NCBI RefSeq assembly: GCF_035984415.1
Contig: NZ_CP130720.1
Coordinates: 5,332,001-5,396,000 of the forward strand
From: Streptomyces sp. NBC_01296
GTDB lineage: Bacteria > Actinomycetota > Actinomycetes > Streptomycetales > Streptomycetaceae
Length of the DNA stretch: 64,000 nt
Direction of reading: 5' to 3'
Part shown: positions 37,464 to 45,523 of the stretch, piece by piece
How the letters are laid out: each line of letters starts with the position of its first letter
Position numbering within the stretch: position 1 is the stretch's first letter
The notes under the pieces: generated by a model
The model's database searches: none
The model's input: the letters and a program-made list of their open reading frames with translations, nothing else
Told to the model about the DNA's origin: nothing
Position numbers and translations under genes: made by a program

Positions 37464-38678
37464 ATGCTGGGCTTGCCGAGTATTGCCGCCTCTTGTCTCC
37501 GGCCCCGCGACCTGCGTCGCGGGGCCGTTTTGACGTTCGCCTTCATCGCGGCCGTCGGCGCCGCGGCGGGCACCGGCTGCTGGGACCGCGCGGACGCCGT
37601 GGGGGCCGCCGGCGGCGGGTTAACGGCCGCCGGTACGCAGACCCCCGCGGCGGCCGTGTCCGAGGCGCCCCGGGAGGGCGGCACCGCGGACCGCGAGGCC
37701 GTGGCCCGCGCCGCCGCCGAGGCCGTCGCCGAGGGCAAGTCCGGCAAGAAGGCCGCCCAGGAGGTGGTCAGCCGCAGCGGCGACCGCTGGGGCATGGTCT
37801 ACGACCAGGGCGAGTACGCCGCCTTCACCGACGACCTCGACGGCCGCTGGACCGGCGTCGGGCTCTGGACCGAGCGCCGCCAGGACGGCCGCATCGACAT
37901 CGACAAGGTCCAGCCCGGCAGCCCCGCCGCCCGGGCCGGCCTGCGCGCCGGGGACCGGCTGCTGAGCATCGACGGCAACGCCGTCACCGGCCTGCGCGTC
38001 TGCGACGTGGTCGCCCTGCTGCGCGGCGAGGCCGGCACCCCCGTCGTCCTGCACCTCACCCGGGACGGCGTCGACCGCACCGAGACCCTGCGCCGCGAGC
38101 AGCTGCACGCCGAGCCCGTGACCGTACGAGAGCTCCCGGGCGGGATCACCGTCATCAAGGTCGTCTCCTTCACCCGCGGCTCGGGCGAACAGGTCCGGGC
38201 CGCCGTCCGCGCGGCCCCGGCCGGCGCCGGCTTCATGCTCGACCTGCGCGGCAACCCGGGCGGCCTGGTCACCGAGGCCGTGACCGCCGCCTCCGCCTTC
38301 CTGGACGGCGGGCTGGTGGCCACGTACGACGTACGGGGGGCCCAGCGCGCCCTGTACGCCAGCCCGGGCGGGGACACCGCGACACCCCTGGTGACGCTGG
38401 TCGACGGCGGCACCATGAGCGCGGCGGAGCTGGTGACCGGCGCCCTCCAGGACCGCGGCCGCGCGGTGGCGGTGGGCACGAGGACCTTCGGCAAGGGCTC
38501 GGTACAGATGCCGACGCCGCTCCCGGACGGCTCGGTGGCGGAGCTGACGGTGGGCACGTACCGCACGCCGGCGGGCCGCAGCCTCGACGGCAGCGGCATC
38601 ACCCCGGACCTGGCGGCGGGCGACGGCGCCGAGGAACGGGCCCGCACGGTATTGGGTGGCCTCGGGGTGGGTCCGTAG
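37464..38678 (+). CDS. S41-family C-terminal processing peptidase with PDZ domain
   Basis: 404 residues from the ATG at 37464. After a basic lead (RPRDLRRG), a hydrophobic segment VLTFAFIAAVGAAAGTGC ends with a Cys at residue 39; it may be a signal anchor or a lipobox-like site. A PDZ domain lies at about residues 130-205 (IDKVQPGSPAARAGLRAGDR). The peptidase domain has GFMLDLRGNPGG, the catalytic Ser in GGTMSAAELVTG and the Lys about 25 residues on in FGKGSVQ, the Ser-Lys dyad of CtpA proteases. It is likely extracytoplasmic. It is next to ftsEX in many Actinobacteria, and a cell-envelope substrate is plausible. smpB follows after 18 nt. Confidence 0.9.
   Translation: MLGLPSIAASCLRPRDLRRGAVLTFAFIAAVGAAAGTGCWDRADAVGAAGGGLTAAGTQTPAAAVSEAPREGGTADREAVARAAAEAVAEGKSGKKAAQEVVSRSGDRWGMVYDQGEYAAFTDDLDGRWTGVGLWTERRQDGRIDIDKVQPGSPAARAGLRAGDRLLSIDGNAVTGLRVCDVVALLRGEAGTPVVLHLTRDGVDRTETLRREQLHAEPVTVRELPGGITVIKVVSFTRGSGEQVRAAVRAAPAGAGFMLDLRGNPGGLVTEAVTAASAFLDGGLVATYDVRGAQRALYASPGGDTATPLVTLVDGGTMSAAELVTGALQDRGRAVAVGTRTFGKGSVQMPTPLPDGSVAELTVGTYRTPAGRSLDGSGITPDLAAGDGAEERARTVLGGLGVGP
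37501..37531 (+). terminator. terminator-like hairpin inside the 5' end of the S41 protease gene
   Basis: Perfect 11-bp stem 37501-37511 / 37516-37526, loop CTGC, directly followed by GTTTT. This is the shape of an intrinsic terminator but lies at codons 13-23 of the gene as annotated. It could attenuate transcription from ftsEX into the protease-smpB genes, or the true protease start may be further downstream. Confidence 0.5.
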
Positions 38679-38696
38679 TGCGAAAATGACCTCACT

Positions 38697-39182
38697 ATGG
38701 CTAAGGAAACAGGGCGCAAGCTGATCGCCCAGAACAAGAAGGCGCGGCACGACTACGCGATCATCGACACCTACGAGTGCGGCCTCGTGCTCACGGGTAC
38801 CGAGGTCAAGTCCCTGCGCCAGGGCCGTGCCTCGCTGGTGGACGGCTTCGTGTCGGTGGAGAGCGGCGAGGCCTGGCTCTACAACGTGCACGTGCCGGAG
38901 TACAGCCAGGGCACCTGGACCAACCACAGCGCCCGCCGCAAGCGCAAGCTCCTCCTGCACCGCGAGGAGATCGACAAGCTGGACTCGAAGACCGGCGAGA
39001 CGGGCAACACGATCGTGCCGCTCTCGCTGTACTTCAAGGACGGCCGGGCGAAGGTCGAGATCGCGCTGGCGAAGGGCAAGAAGGAGTACGACAAGCGCCA
39101 GGCCCTGCGCGAGAAGCAGGACACGCGCGAGACGAACCGGGTGATCTCGGCCGTGAAGCGCAAGGAGCGCGGTCAGCTGTAA
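38697..39182 (+). CDS. smpB: SsrA-binding protein SmpB
   Basis: 161 residues from the ATG at 38697. SmpB binds tmRNA and delivers it to stalled ribosomes. Family motifs are KLIAQNKKARHDYAIIDTYE at the N terminus, GLVLTGTEVKSLRQGRASL, DGFV, and the basic C-terminal tail YDKRQALREKQDTRE which occupies the mRNA channel. Length is normal. The tmRNA gene itself starts 102 nt after the stop, on the same strand. Confidence 0.97.
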   Translation: MAKETGRKLIAQNKKARHDYAIIDTYECGLVLTGTEVKSLRQGRASLVDGFVSVESGEAWLYNVHVPEYSQGTWTNHSARRKRKLLLHREEIDKLDSKTGETGNTIVPLSLYFKDGRAKVEIALAKGKKEYDKRQALREKQDTRETNRVISAVKRKERGQL

Positions 39183-39284
39183 TCTCCTGGCATCCCGTGG
39201 TCCACTTCGCGTACCATGGCGTCAGCACCGCCCCTTCGGGGTCGGAGCAGCTTGTGAAGTATCTAATTGAACAGCGTGAAACAT

Positions 39285-39670
39285 GGGGATGATCGGTTTC
39301 GACAGCGGATGTCGATGCAGGGGAAGCGAGCCGAGGAAGCGGCAATGATCTCGCTAACCACATGTCGCAAAAAATAATCGCCAACTCCAAGAGCGATAAC
39401 TCCCGCTTCACCCTCGCTGCCTAATAACAGTGAGCTGAAGCCTCTGTGAGGAGCGTCAGCCCGGAAGTGGTCCCGGTCCGGATCCTGGCGTCAATTAGGG
39501 ATCTAAACCTCTAGCCCCGGTCACGGGGGTTGGAGGGAAACCAAACAGTGACTGAGCCCGTCGGAGACTTGTCCGTGTGATCTCCGGGGCCGAGAAAAGC
39601 GCAGCGGACTGCGCTCGGAGAAGCCCTGCTTCTGCACCGTTGGACGCGGGTTCGATTCCCGCCATCTCCA
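39285..39670 (+). ncRNA. ssrA: transfer-messenger RNA (tmRNA, SsrA)
   Basis: 386 nt. The 5' end GGGGATG (39285-39291) pairs with CATCTCC (39663-39669) through one G-U pair to form the acceptor stem. The T arm GGTTCGATTCCCGCC lies just before the 3' end; the CCA is not encoded (ACT follows) and must be added. The conserved GATCGGTTTCGACAG follows the 5' end. The messenger part starts with GCC at 39380 and stops at TAA 39422-39424. It releases stalled ribosomes together with SmpB, whose gene is immediately upstream. Confidence 0.95.
39380..39424 (+). other. tmRNA proteolysis-tag reading frame
   Basis: Reading from the resume codon GCC gives ANSKSDNSRFTLAA followed by TAA. The tag length (14 residues) and the start AN-K and end LAA fit actinobacterial tags; the usual ending is ALAA, while here the fourth-last residue is Thr. 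Confidence 0.8.
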
Positions 39671-39686
39671 CTCATCCCATGTGGGC

Positions 39687-39720
39687 GAAGGCCCCGCAGC
39701 CGCCAGGCTGCGGGGCCTTC
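39687..39720. terminator. terminator between ssrA and the yoeB-like gene
   Basis: Perfect 15-bp inverted repeat, arms 39687-39701 and 39706-39720, loop GCCA. It ends ssrA transcripts and, on the other strand, those of the toxin-antitoxin pair (stop at 39745). Confidence 0.85.
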
Positions 39721-39744
39721 GTCATGCCCGAAGCGTCCGCCGTG

Positions 39745-40002
39745 TCAGTAGTGATAGCGGGCCTTGAGCACCTTCACTTCCTTGTCGTCCGCCCGGTACA
39801 CGAGGCGGTGTTCGTCGTCGATGCGGCGGGAACAGTAGCCGGACAGTTCGCCCTTCAGCGGTTCGGGCTTGCCGATCCCGGTGAACGGGTCGCGCTGGAT
39901 CTCGCCGATCAGGCGGGTGATCCGGCGGGCCATCTTCATGTCGGAGGACAGCCGGAACAGGAAGTCCTCCCACGCGGCCGGGTCGAAGTGAACACTCCTC
40001 AC
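39745..40002 (-). CDS. yoeB: Txe/YoeB-family toxin (ribosome-dependent mRNA interferase)
   Basis: 85 residues from a GTG at 40002. The sequence begins MRSVHFDPAAWEDFLF and has the YoeB blocks RITRLIGEIQRDPFTGIGKP, EPLKGELSGYCSRRIDDEHR, LVYR and the terminal LKARYHY. Key residues of the E. coli enzyme (the Glu46 and Arg65 region and His83/Tyr84) are matched by the GELSGY/RIDDEHRLVYR segment and the C-terminal YHY. YoeB cleaves mRNA in the ribosomal A site. The start overlaps the antitoxin stop by 4 nt (GTGA), the usual coupling in this family. Confidence 0.9.
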   Translation of the reverse strand: MRSVHFDPAAWEDFLFRLSSDMKMARRITRLIGEIQRDPFTGIGKPEPLKGELSGYCSRRIDDEHRLVYRADDKEVKVLKARYHY

Positions 40003-40274
40003 TCCTCCCCTCCGGCCAACTGCCTCAGCTCGTCCATGCTCTTGGCGACCGACGCCGCGCCCTCGCGGTCGCGCGCCACGGCTTCCATCAGCCGTTGGGC
40101 GTTGGCCGGGGAGCGCAGCAGGTAGACGGTCTCCTGCCAGGAGTCGTAGTCGTCGGCGGACATCAGGACGGCGTCGCCGTTCTTGGAGGTGATGCGCACC
40201 GGGGCGTGGTCGGTGTTGACCCGTTCGATCAGCGGGAACAGGGTCGCCCTGGCTTCACTGGCGCTTATGGACAC
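39999..40274 (-). CDS. yefM: Phd/YefM-family antitoxin
   Basis: 91 residues from a GTG at 40274 with GGAGGAG about 6 nt upstream; the product starts VSISASEARATLFPLIERVN. The N-terminal Phd/YefM fold continues with APVRITSKNGDAVLMSADDYDSW (DNA-binding and dimerisation part) and the C-terminal helix MEAVARDREG...SMDELRQLAGGEE wraps the toxin in known structures. It autoregulates with the toxin in the family. It lies upstream of yoeB on the same message. Confidence 0.9.
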   Translation of the reverse strand: MSISASEARATLFPLIERVNTDHAPVRITSKNGDAVLMSADDYDSWQETVYLLRSPANAQRLMEAVARDREGAASVAKSMDELRQLAGGEE

Positions 40275-40302
40275 GGTCCGCTCCTCCGGTAGTGGTACCA
40301 CT

Positions 40303-41559
40303 TCACGGTACCTGACTCGTACCGGAAAGTCGTACCGTCTGGCTGACGATGAGCGCCAGGAGGGCCGCCGCCGCCGGGAGGGCGTAGGGGGTCGTGGGGC
40401 CCAGGTGGTCGATCAGGGTGCCGGCCGCGGCCGAGCCCAGGGCTATGCCCGCCAGGATCGCCGTGACCGCCAGGGTCATGCCCTCGTTGAGGCGGCCCTC
40501 CGGGGTGACCGCGTGGATGCGGGACATCGCCGTGACCATCGTCGGGGCCGTGGCCATGCCCGCCAGGAGCAGGGCGGCGGCCAGGAGGGGGAGGGAGCCC
40601 GTGGCCGCCGCCGCCCAGGGGAGGGTCAGGGCCGCGGTCAGGGCGATCAGGCAGGTGCGCAGGCTGCGCGGGCGGAAGGCGCCGTAGAGCAGGCCGGCCG
40701 CGCAGGAGCCCGCCGCCTGGAGGGCCAGGACCAGGCCGGTGGCGGCGCCCAGGCCGCGGGCGTCGAGGTGGGCGATCGACGTGACCTCCATCGAGCCGAA
40801 GAGCAGGCCCAGCGGAACGAAGAGCACGAGGAGGGGGCGGACCGCGCGCAGCGGTGAGGTGCCCTGGCCGGGCGCCGACACCGGCGGCTCCGTGGCCCGT
40901 TGGGACGTGAACAGCAGCATGCCGATGAGCAGGAGGGCGGCCGCGGTGAGGGTGCCCGCCTCCGGGAAGACGGCCGAGCAGAGGAACGCCGCCACCACCG
41001 GGCCGCACATGTAGCAGAGCTCGTCGGCGGCCTGCTCGAACGACATCGCCGTGTGGTGCGCGGCGGGGGACTCGCGCAGCAGGTGGGTCCAGCGGGCCCG
41101 GGACATGCCGCCGATGTTGGGGGTGGTCGCGGTGGCGGCGTAGCAGGCGAAGAGGGTCCATGCGGGGGCCTGCGTACGGACGCAGAGGATCAGCGCCACC
41201 GAGCCGAGCACCGCGATCACCGTCGCCGGGACGGCGATCCTCGCCTGGCCGTACCGGTCGACCAGGCGGGCCGTCCACGGCGCGACCAGCGCGGTGGCGG
41301 CCAGCCCGGTGGCGGTGACCGCGCCGGCGAGGGCGTACGAGCCGCGCTGGCCGGCGATCATCATGACCGCGCTGATGCCGAACATGCCCATGGGGAGGCG
41401 GGCGATGAGGTTCCCGGCGGTGAAGGCGCGGGTGCCGGGGAGGGCGAACAGGCGCCCGTACGGGCCCGGCGCGCGGGCCTCCCGCCGACGCGGGGCGGGG
41501 GCGATCACGAGGGTGGAACCGGTCACGGTCATCAGCGGGGCGGAGGTGGTCTGCGGCAT
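40303..41559 (-). CDS. MFS transporter
   Basis: 418 residues from the ATG at 41559; an internal ATG at 41532 is an alternative. Twelve hydrophobic segments can be traced. The motif ARLVDRYGQARIAV between helices 2 and 3 is the MFS motif A variant, and TAPTMVTAMSRIHAVTPEGR lies in the second half. The closest look-alikes are small-molecule or drug efflux proteins of Actinobacteria. The substrate is unknown. It is divergent from a LysR gene across 84 nt, so that regulator is the probable controller. Confidence 0.88.
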   Translation of the reverse strand: MPQTTSAPLMTVTGSTLVIAPAPRRREARAPGPYGRLFALPGTRAFTAGNLIARLPMGMFGISAVMMIAGQRGSYALAGAVTATGLAATALVAPWTARLVDRYGQARIAVPATVIAVLGSVALILCVRTQAPAWTLFACYAATATTPNIGGMSRARWTHLLRESPAAHHTAMSFEQAADELCYMCGPVVAAFLCSAVFPEAGTLTAAALLLIGMLLFTSQRATEPPVSAPGQGTSPLRAVRPLLVLFVPLGLLFGSMEVTSIAHLDARGLGAATGLVLALQAAGSCAAGLLYGAFRPRSLRTCLIALTAALTLPWAAAATGSLPLLAAALLLAGMATAPTMVTAMSRIHAVTPEGRLNEGMTLAVTAILAGIALGSAAAGTLIDHLGPTTPYALPAAAALLALIVSQTVRLSGTSQVP

Positions 41560-41643
41560 GATCCAAGGCTCCGGCCAGGGGTGCCCGGGCGTCCAACACC
41601 TGTTCCGGGGCCATTCACCCGCTTCCGTTGTTAGTCTCCTCGG

Positions 41644-42615
41644 GTGAATCCCCGTGATGTGGAACCCCGGCTGCTGCGCGGGTTCGTCGCCGTGGCCGAG
41701 GAGCTGCACTTCACCCGCGCCGCTGCCCGCCTCTACGTCGCCCAGCAGGCGCTCAGCCGGGACGTACGGCGGCTCGAAGCGGCCCTGGGCGCAGGGCTGT
41801 TCGTACGGACGACCCGCGCCGTCGAGCTCACCGACGACGGGGAGCGGCTGCTGCCGCTGGCCCGGCGCGTGCTGGCCGCGCACGAGGCGCTCGCCGCCGC
41901 CTTCGCCTGCGCGGGCCCCAGGCCGCTGCTCGTGGATCTGAACACCGACGGGCCGAGCACCGCCCGTGCGGTGCTCGAGCGGGCCCGGGAGCTCGCCCCG
42001 GACTGCGAGCTGATGGCCCGCTTCGAGAGCGGGCTCACCCACGCCGCCGCCGAGGTCGCCGCCGGGCGCCTCGACGTGTCCTTCGGGTACGCGCACGGGC
42101 TGGACCCGGCGCTGCGGGCCCGCCTCGCGCACCGGCCCGTACGGTACGAGCCGCTCGCGGTGCTGCTGCCCGACGGGCACCCGCTGGGCACGCGGGCCGA
42201 GGTACCGCTCGATGCGCTGGCCGGCGAGACCGTGTACGCGGGGGCCGGCAACCCGCGGACCCTGGAGTGGACCGGGCTCGCCCGCGAACTGTTCGCCGGG
42301 CGCGGCATCGCCCTGGCGCCGCCCGCACCCGTGGCGATCGGGAAGGAGGAGTTCCGCCGGGTCATGGCCAAGACCCGCAATCCGGTCCTGGTCACCGTGG
42401 ACTTCCTCGATCTGCCAGGGTGCGTGAAACGGCCGCTGGTCGAGCCGCTGCCGCTCTCCCCGCTGTCGATGGTCTGGCGCAAGGGCTTCAGCCACCCCGG
42501 GCTCGACGCGCTGCACCAGGCCGCGGCCGGGATCGCCGCCGAGCGCGGCTGGCTGGACGTGCCCCCGGCGAGCTGGCGCCCCGCCGCGCTCACAGGCGCT
42601 CCCGGCGGCGGGTGA
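41644..42615 (+). CDS. LysR family transcriptional regulator
   Basis: 323 residues from the GTG at 41644. The winged helix-turn-helix is RLLRGFVAVAEELHFTRAAA and RLYVAQQALSRDVRRLEAAL, then GAGLFVRTTRAVELTDDGE. The effector-binding domain starts near residue 95 (PLLVDLNTDGPS) and includes RLDVSFGYAHGLDP and EPLAVLLPDGHPLG, as in other LTTRs. It is divergent from the MFS transporter gene, the classic arrangement of a LysR regulator and its target; the ligand is probably the transported compound. Confidence 0.92.
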   Translation: MNPRDVEPRLLRGFVAVAEELHFTRAAARLYVAQQALSRDVRRLEAALGAGLFVRTTRAVELTDDGERLLPLARRVLAAHEALAAAFACAGPRPLLVDLNTDGPSTARAVLERARELAPDCELMARFESGLTHAAAEVAAGRLDVSFGYAHGLDPALRARLAHRPVRYEPLAVLLPDGHPLGTRAEVPLDALAGETVYAGAGNPRTLEWTGLARELFAGRGIALAPPAPVAIGKEEFRRVMAKTRNPVLVTVDFLDLPGCVKRPLVEPLPLSPLSMVWRKGFSHPGLDALHQAAAGIAAERGWLDVPPASWRPAALTGAPGGG

Positions 42616-42622
42616 GTGCAAG

Positions 42623-42638
42623 GTTTCCCACCGGTCAT
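42623..42638 (-). promoter_or_regulatory. candidate GlnR box upstream of narK
   Basis: On the minus strand the 16 nt read ATGAC-CGGTGG-GAAAC, matching the actinobacterial GlnR half-site pair gTnAc-n6-GaAAc in all fixed positions but the first. A further GAAAC on the plus strand at 42657-42661 gives a back-to-back arrangement. It is 75-90 nt before the narK start. Confidence 0.55.
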
Positions 42639-42712
42639 GCGGCGGGGACCGGGGCCGAAACGCGCCGTCCCTACGGTCGTCACCACGGACGCGACAGCTG
42701 TGGAGGCGTGTG

Positions 42713-44083
42713 ATGAACGGTACGACCGCACCGCGCAAGGGGGGCCGCTGGATCGAGCGGTGGGAACCCGAGGACGAGACGTTCTGGAAGGAGTCCGGGG
42801 AGCGCATCGCCCGCCGGAACCTGCTCTACTCCGTGCTCTCCGAGCACATCGGGTTCTCCATCTGGTCCCTGTGGTCGGTGATGGTCCTGTTCATGGGCCC
42901 CGCGTACGGGATCGACCCGGCCGGGAAGTTCTTCCTCATCGCGACCGCGACCTTCGTGGGCGGCCTCGTACGGGTGCCGTACACCTTCGCCGTCGCCCGG
43001 TTCGGCGGCCGGAACTGGACGGTCGTCAGCGCCCTGCTGCTGCTCGCGCCGACGGTGGCCGCACTGGTCGTCATGGAGCCCGGGACCTCGTACGGGACCT
43101 TCCTGGCGGTGGCCGCGCTGACGGGTGTGGGCGGCGGGAACTTCGCCTCCTCGATGACCAACATCAACGCCTTCTTCCCGCTGCGCAAGAAGGGCTGGGC
43201 GCTCGGCCTGAACGCGGGCGGCGGCAACATCGGCGTGCCCGTGGTGCAGCTCGTCGCCCTGCTGGTCATCGCCGCCGCCGGGGCCGGACACCCGAGGCTG
43301 CTGCTGGCGGTCTACCTGCCGCTGATCGTGGCCGCGGCCGCGCTGGCCCTGCTGCGCATGGACAACCTGGTGCACGTACGGGGCGACGGGGGCGCCGTCC
43401 GCGAGGCGGCCCGGGACGCCCACACCTGGATCATGGCCTTCCTCTACATCGGCACCTTCGGGTCCTTCATCGGCTACAGCTTCGCCTTCGGGCTCGTGCT
43501 CCAGACGCAGTTCGGCCGCACCCCGCTGCAGGCCGCCTCGCTCACCTTCATCGGGCCGCTGCTCGGCTCGCTGATCCGGCCTGTCGGCGGGGCCCTCGCG
43601 GACCGGTTCGGCGGGGCGCGGATCACCCTCGCGACCTTCGTGGCGATGGCCGCCGCGACCGGGGTCGTCGTCTACGCCTCCGGTCAGAAGTCGCTGTCCG
43701 TCTTCCTCGTCGGATTCGTGGCCCTGTTCGTGCTGAGCGGGCTGGGGAACGGCTCCACGTACAAGATGATCCCCGGCATCTTCCAGGCCAAGGGGCTGGC
43801 GCAGGGTTTGGACGCCGAAGCCGCGGCCGCGTACGGGCGCCGGCTGTCCGGGGCCTCCATGGGGCTCATCGGAGCGGTGGGCGCACTCGGCGGACTCGGC
43901 ATCAACCTGGTGTTCCGGGAGGCGTTCTCGACCTCCGGCTCCGGGACGGCCGCCTTCGTCACGTTCCTCGGCTTCTACGCGGCCTGCTGCGCGGTGACGT
44001 GGGCGGTATACCTTCGCCGGCCCGCCCCCACGGCGCTCCCGGCGGCCGGGGCGGAGGCGAAGCCGCAGCTCACCTCGGTGTAA
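42713..44083 (+). CDS. narK: nitrate/nitrite transporter, MFS NarK type
   Basis: 456 residues from the ATG at 42713, with GGAGG 7 nt upstream; a GTG directly before it is in frame. Nitrate signature 1 is seen as GVGGGNFASSMTNINAFFP followed by KKGWALGLNAGGGNIGV, and the second signature region as GLGNGSTYKMIPGIF. About twelve transmembrane segments are present. The protein exchanges or imports nitrate/nitrite for nitrogen assimilation, or exports nitrite. The GlnR-like box upstream and the nnaR gene downstream support control by nitrogen status. A 10-bp hairpin at 44114-44147 separates it from nnaR. Confidence 0.93.
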   Translation: MNGTTAPRKGGRWIERWEPEDETFWKESGERIARRNLLYSVLSEHIGFSIWSLWSVMVLFMGPAYGIDPAGKFFLIATATFVGGLVRVPYTFAVARFGGRNWTVVSALLLLAPTVAALVVMEPGTSYGTFLAVAALTGVGGGNFASSMTNINAFFPLRKKGWALGLNAGGGNIGVPVVQLVALLVIAAAGAGHPRLLLAVYLPLIVAAAALALLRMDNLVHVRGDGGAVREAARDAHTWIMAFLYIGTFGSFIGYSFAFGLVLQTQFGRTPLQAASLTFIGPLLGSLIRPVGGALADRFGGARITLATFVAMAAATGVVVYASGQKSLSVFLVGFVALFVLSGLGNGSTYKMIPGIFQAKGLAQGLDAEAAAAYGRRLSGASMGLIGAVGALGGLGINLVFREAFSTSGSGTAAFVTFLGFYAACCAVTWAVYLRRPAPTALPAAGAEAKPQLTSV

Positions 44084-44089
44084 CGGCGG

Positions 44090-44105
44090 TTTACGGACAC
44101 GAAAT
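44090..44105 (+). promoter_or_regulatory. candidate GlnR box upstream of nnaR
   Basis: TTTAC-GGACAC-GAAAT fits gTnAc-n6-GaAAc with one mismatch at each outer end. It begins 6 nt after the narK stop and lies about 105 nt before the nnaR ATG, a usual distance for a GlnR site. Confidence 0.45.
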
Positions 44106-44113
44106 ACGACGGA

Positions 44114-44147
44114 ACCGAGCCTGACATGCCGACTTGACAGGCTCGGT
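44114..44147 (+). terminator. hairpin between narK and nnaR
   Basis: 10-bp inverted repeat, ACCGAGCCTG (44114-44123) and CAGGCTCGGT (44138-44147), with a 14-nt loop and no T tract. It may terminate or attenuate narK transcripts, or act in the nnaR leader. Confidence 0.5.
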
Positions 44148-44209
44148 CCCGTTCACGCGACACGTGATCGCGCGATGTGATACCGACCCACTGGGCAAGG
44201 CAGGTCACC

Positions 44210-45367
44210 ATGGACGACACGCACACCGGCATCGCCCCGACGGCGGGCCCGCTGGCGGGATTCACCGTGGGAGTCACCGCAGCCCGGCGGGCGGACGAGC
44301 TCATCGCCCTGCTGCGCCGGCGGGGCGCCACCGTCCTGCACGCCCCGGCCCTGCGGATCGTGCCGCTGGCCGACGACAGCGAACTGCTCGCCGCCACGAA
44401 GGAACTGATCGACTGCGCACCGGACACGGTGGTCGCCACCACCGCGATCGGATTCCGCGGGTGGATCGAGGCCGCCGACGGGTGGGGCATCGGCGAGGAG
44501 CTGCTCGCGCGGCTGCGGGCCGCCGAACTGCTGGCGCGCGGACCGAAGGTGAAGGGCGCCGTCCGGGCCGCCGGGCTGGTGGAGACCTGGTCCCCGGAGT
44601 CGGAGTCCCTCGCCGAGGTGCTCGACCGGATGCTCACCGCCGGGGTCGCCGGGCGGCGCATCGCGCTCCAGCTGCACGGGGAACCGCTGCCCGGGTTCGT
44701 CGAGGCGCTGCGGGCCGGCGGGGCCGACGTGGTCGTGGTCCCGGTGTACCGGTGGATGGCCCCGGAGGACCTCGGACCGCTGGACCGGCTGCTCGACGCG
44801 GTGGCCTGCGGCGGGGTCGACGCGGTGAGCTTCACCTCGGCTCCGGCGGCCGCCTCGCTGCTGTCCCGGGCGCAGCAGCGGGGGATTGCGGAGGCGGTGC
44901 TCGCGGGGCTGCGGGGCGACGTGCTCTCGGCGTGCGTGGGGCCGGTGACGGCGCTGCCGCTGCAGGCGCGCGGGGTGGACACCGTGCAGCCGGAGCGGTT
45001 CCGGCTGGGCCCGCTCGTGCAACTGCTGTGCCAGGAGCTGCCGGGGCGGGCCCGGGTGCTGCCGGTGGCCGGGCACCGGTTGGAGATCCGGGGGCACGGG
45101 GTGCTCGTGGACGCGGAGCTGAGGCCGGTGCCGCCGGCGGGGATGGCCCTGCTGCGGGCGCTGGCGCGCCGGCCGGGGTGGGTGGTGGCGCGGCCGGAGC
45201 TGCTGCGGGTGCTGCCGGGGGCGGGGCGGGACGAGCATGCCGTGGAGACGGCGATGGCGCGGTTGCGGGGGGCGCTGGGCGCGGCGAACCTCATCCAGAC
45301 GGTGGTGAAGAGGGGATACCGGCTGGCCCTGGACGCGGGGGAGTGCGCCACCGGCTCCGCCGGTTGA
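44210..45367 (+). CDS. nnaR: HemD-like/winged-helix transcriptional regulator NnaR (uroporphyrinogen-III synthase fold)
   Basis: 385 residues from the ATG at 44210, chosen over an upstream GTG because AAGGCAGG sits just before it. Residues about 10-260 have the uroporphyrinogen-III synthase fold (GFTVGVTAARRADELIALLR, GGVDAVSFTSAPAAASLL, SACVGPVTALPLQARGV). Residues about 290-375 are an OmpR-type winged helix (LLRALARRPGWVVARPELLR, VETAMARLRGALG, LIQTVVKRGYRL). This HemD-plus-effector-domain architecture next to narK is that of NnaR, described in Streptomyces coelicolor and mycobacteria as a GlnR-dependent coactivator of nitrate/nitrite assimilation genes. Tetrapyrrole synthesis is not its likely role. 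Confidence 0.85.
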   Translation: MDDTHTGIAPTAGPLAGFTVGVTAARRADELIALLRRRGATVLHAPALRIVPLADDSELLAATKELIDCAPDTVVATTAIGFRGWIEAADGWGIGEELLARLRAAELLARGPKVKGAVRAAGLVETWSPESESLAEVLDRMLTAGVAGRRIALQLHGEPLPGFVEALRAGGADVVVVPVYRWMAPEDLGPLDRLLDAVACGGVDAVSFTSAPAAASLLSRAQQRGIAEAVLAGLRGDVLSACVGPVTALPLQARGVDTVQPERFRLGPLVQLLCQELPGRARVLPVAGHRLEIRGHGVLVDAELRPVPPAGMALLRALARRPGWVVARPELLRVLPGAGRDEHAVETAMARLRGALGAANLIQTVVKRGYRLALDAGECATGSAG

Positions 45368-45390
45368 ACGGGGTGGGTGCGGCGCCGTTG

Positions 45391-45467
45391 CCGGGGCTCC
45401 GCCCCGGACCTCCCCCGGCCACCGCTGGGAGGCGCCCCCAGCGCCTCAAACGCCGGCGGGGCTGGAT
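45391..45467. repeat. Streptomyces-type intergenic repeat with hairpins
   Basis: Between nnaR and the GNAT gene. It holds CCGGGGC-TCC-GCCCCGG (45391-45407), a second stem CGCTGGG...CCCAGCG (45423-45443) and the phrase CAAACGCCGGCGGGGCTGGA near 45447-45466, which I recognise as an intergenic element scattered through Streptomyces genomes. It probably acts as a terminator for nnaR. Confidence 0.6.
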
Positions 45468-45523
45468 TTGGCTCCGGCTCCGGCAGGGCTGATTTTCGGC
45501 GTCGGCGCTGCGATGATGCGGGC

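Noticed and set aside
39183..39740. Integrative element at the tmRNA gene
   Set aside because: No integrase gene and no second copy of the tmRNA 3' end were seen; only a toxin-antitoxin pair is present.
44210..45367. Uroporphyrinogen-III synthase for tetrapyrrole synthesis
   Set aside because: The fused winged-helix domain, the narK neighbour and the absence of hem genes fit the NnaR regulator instead.
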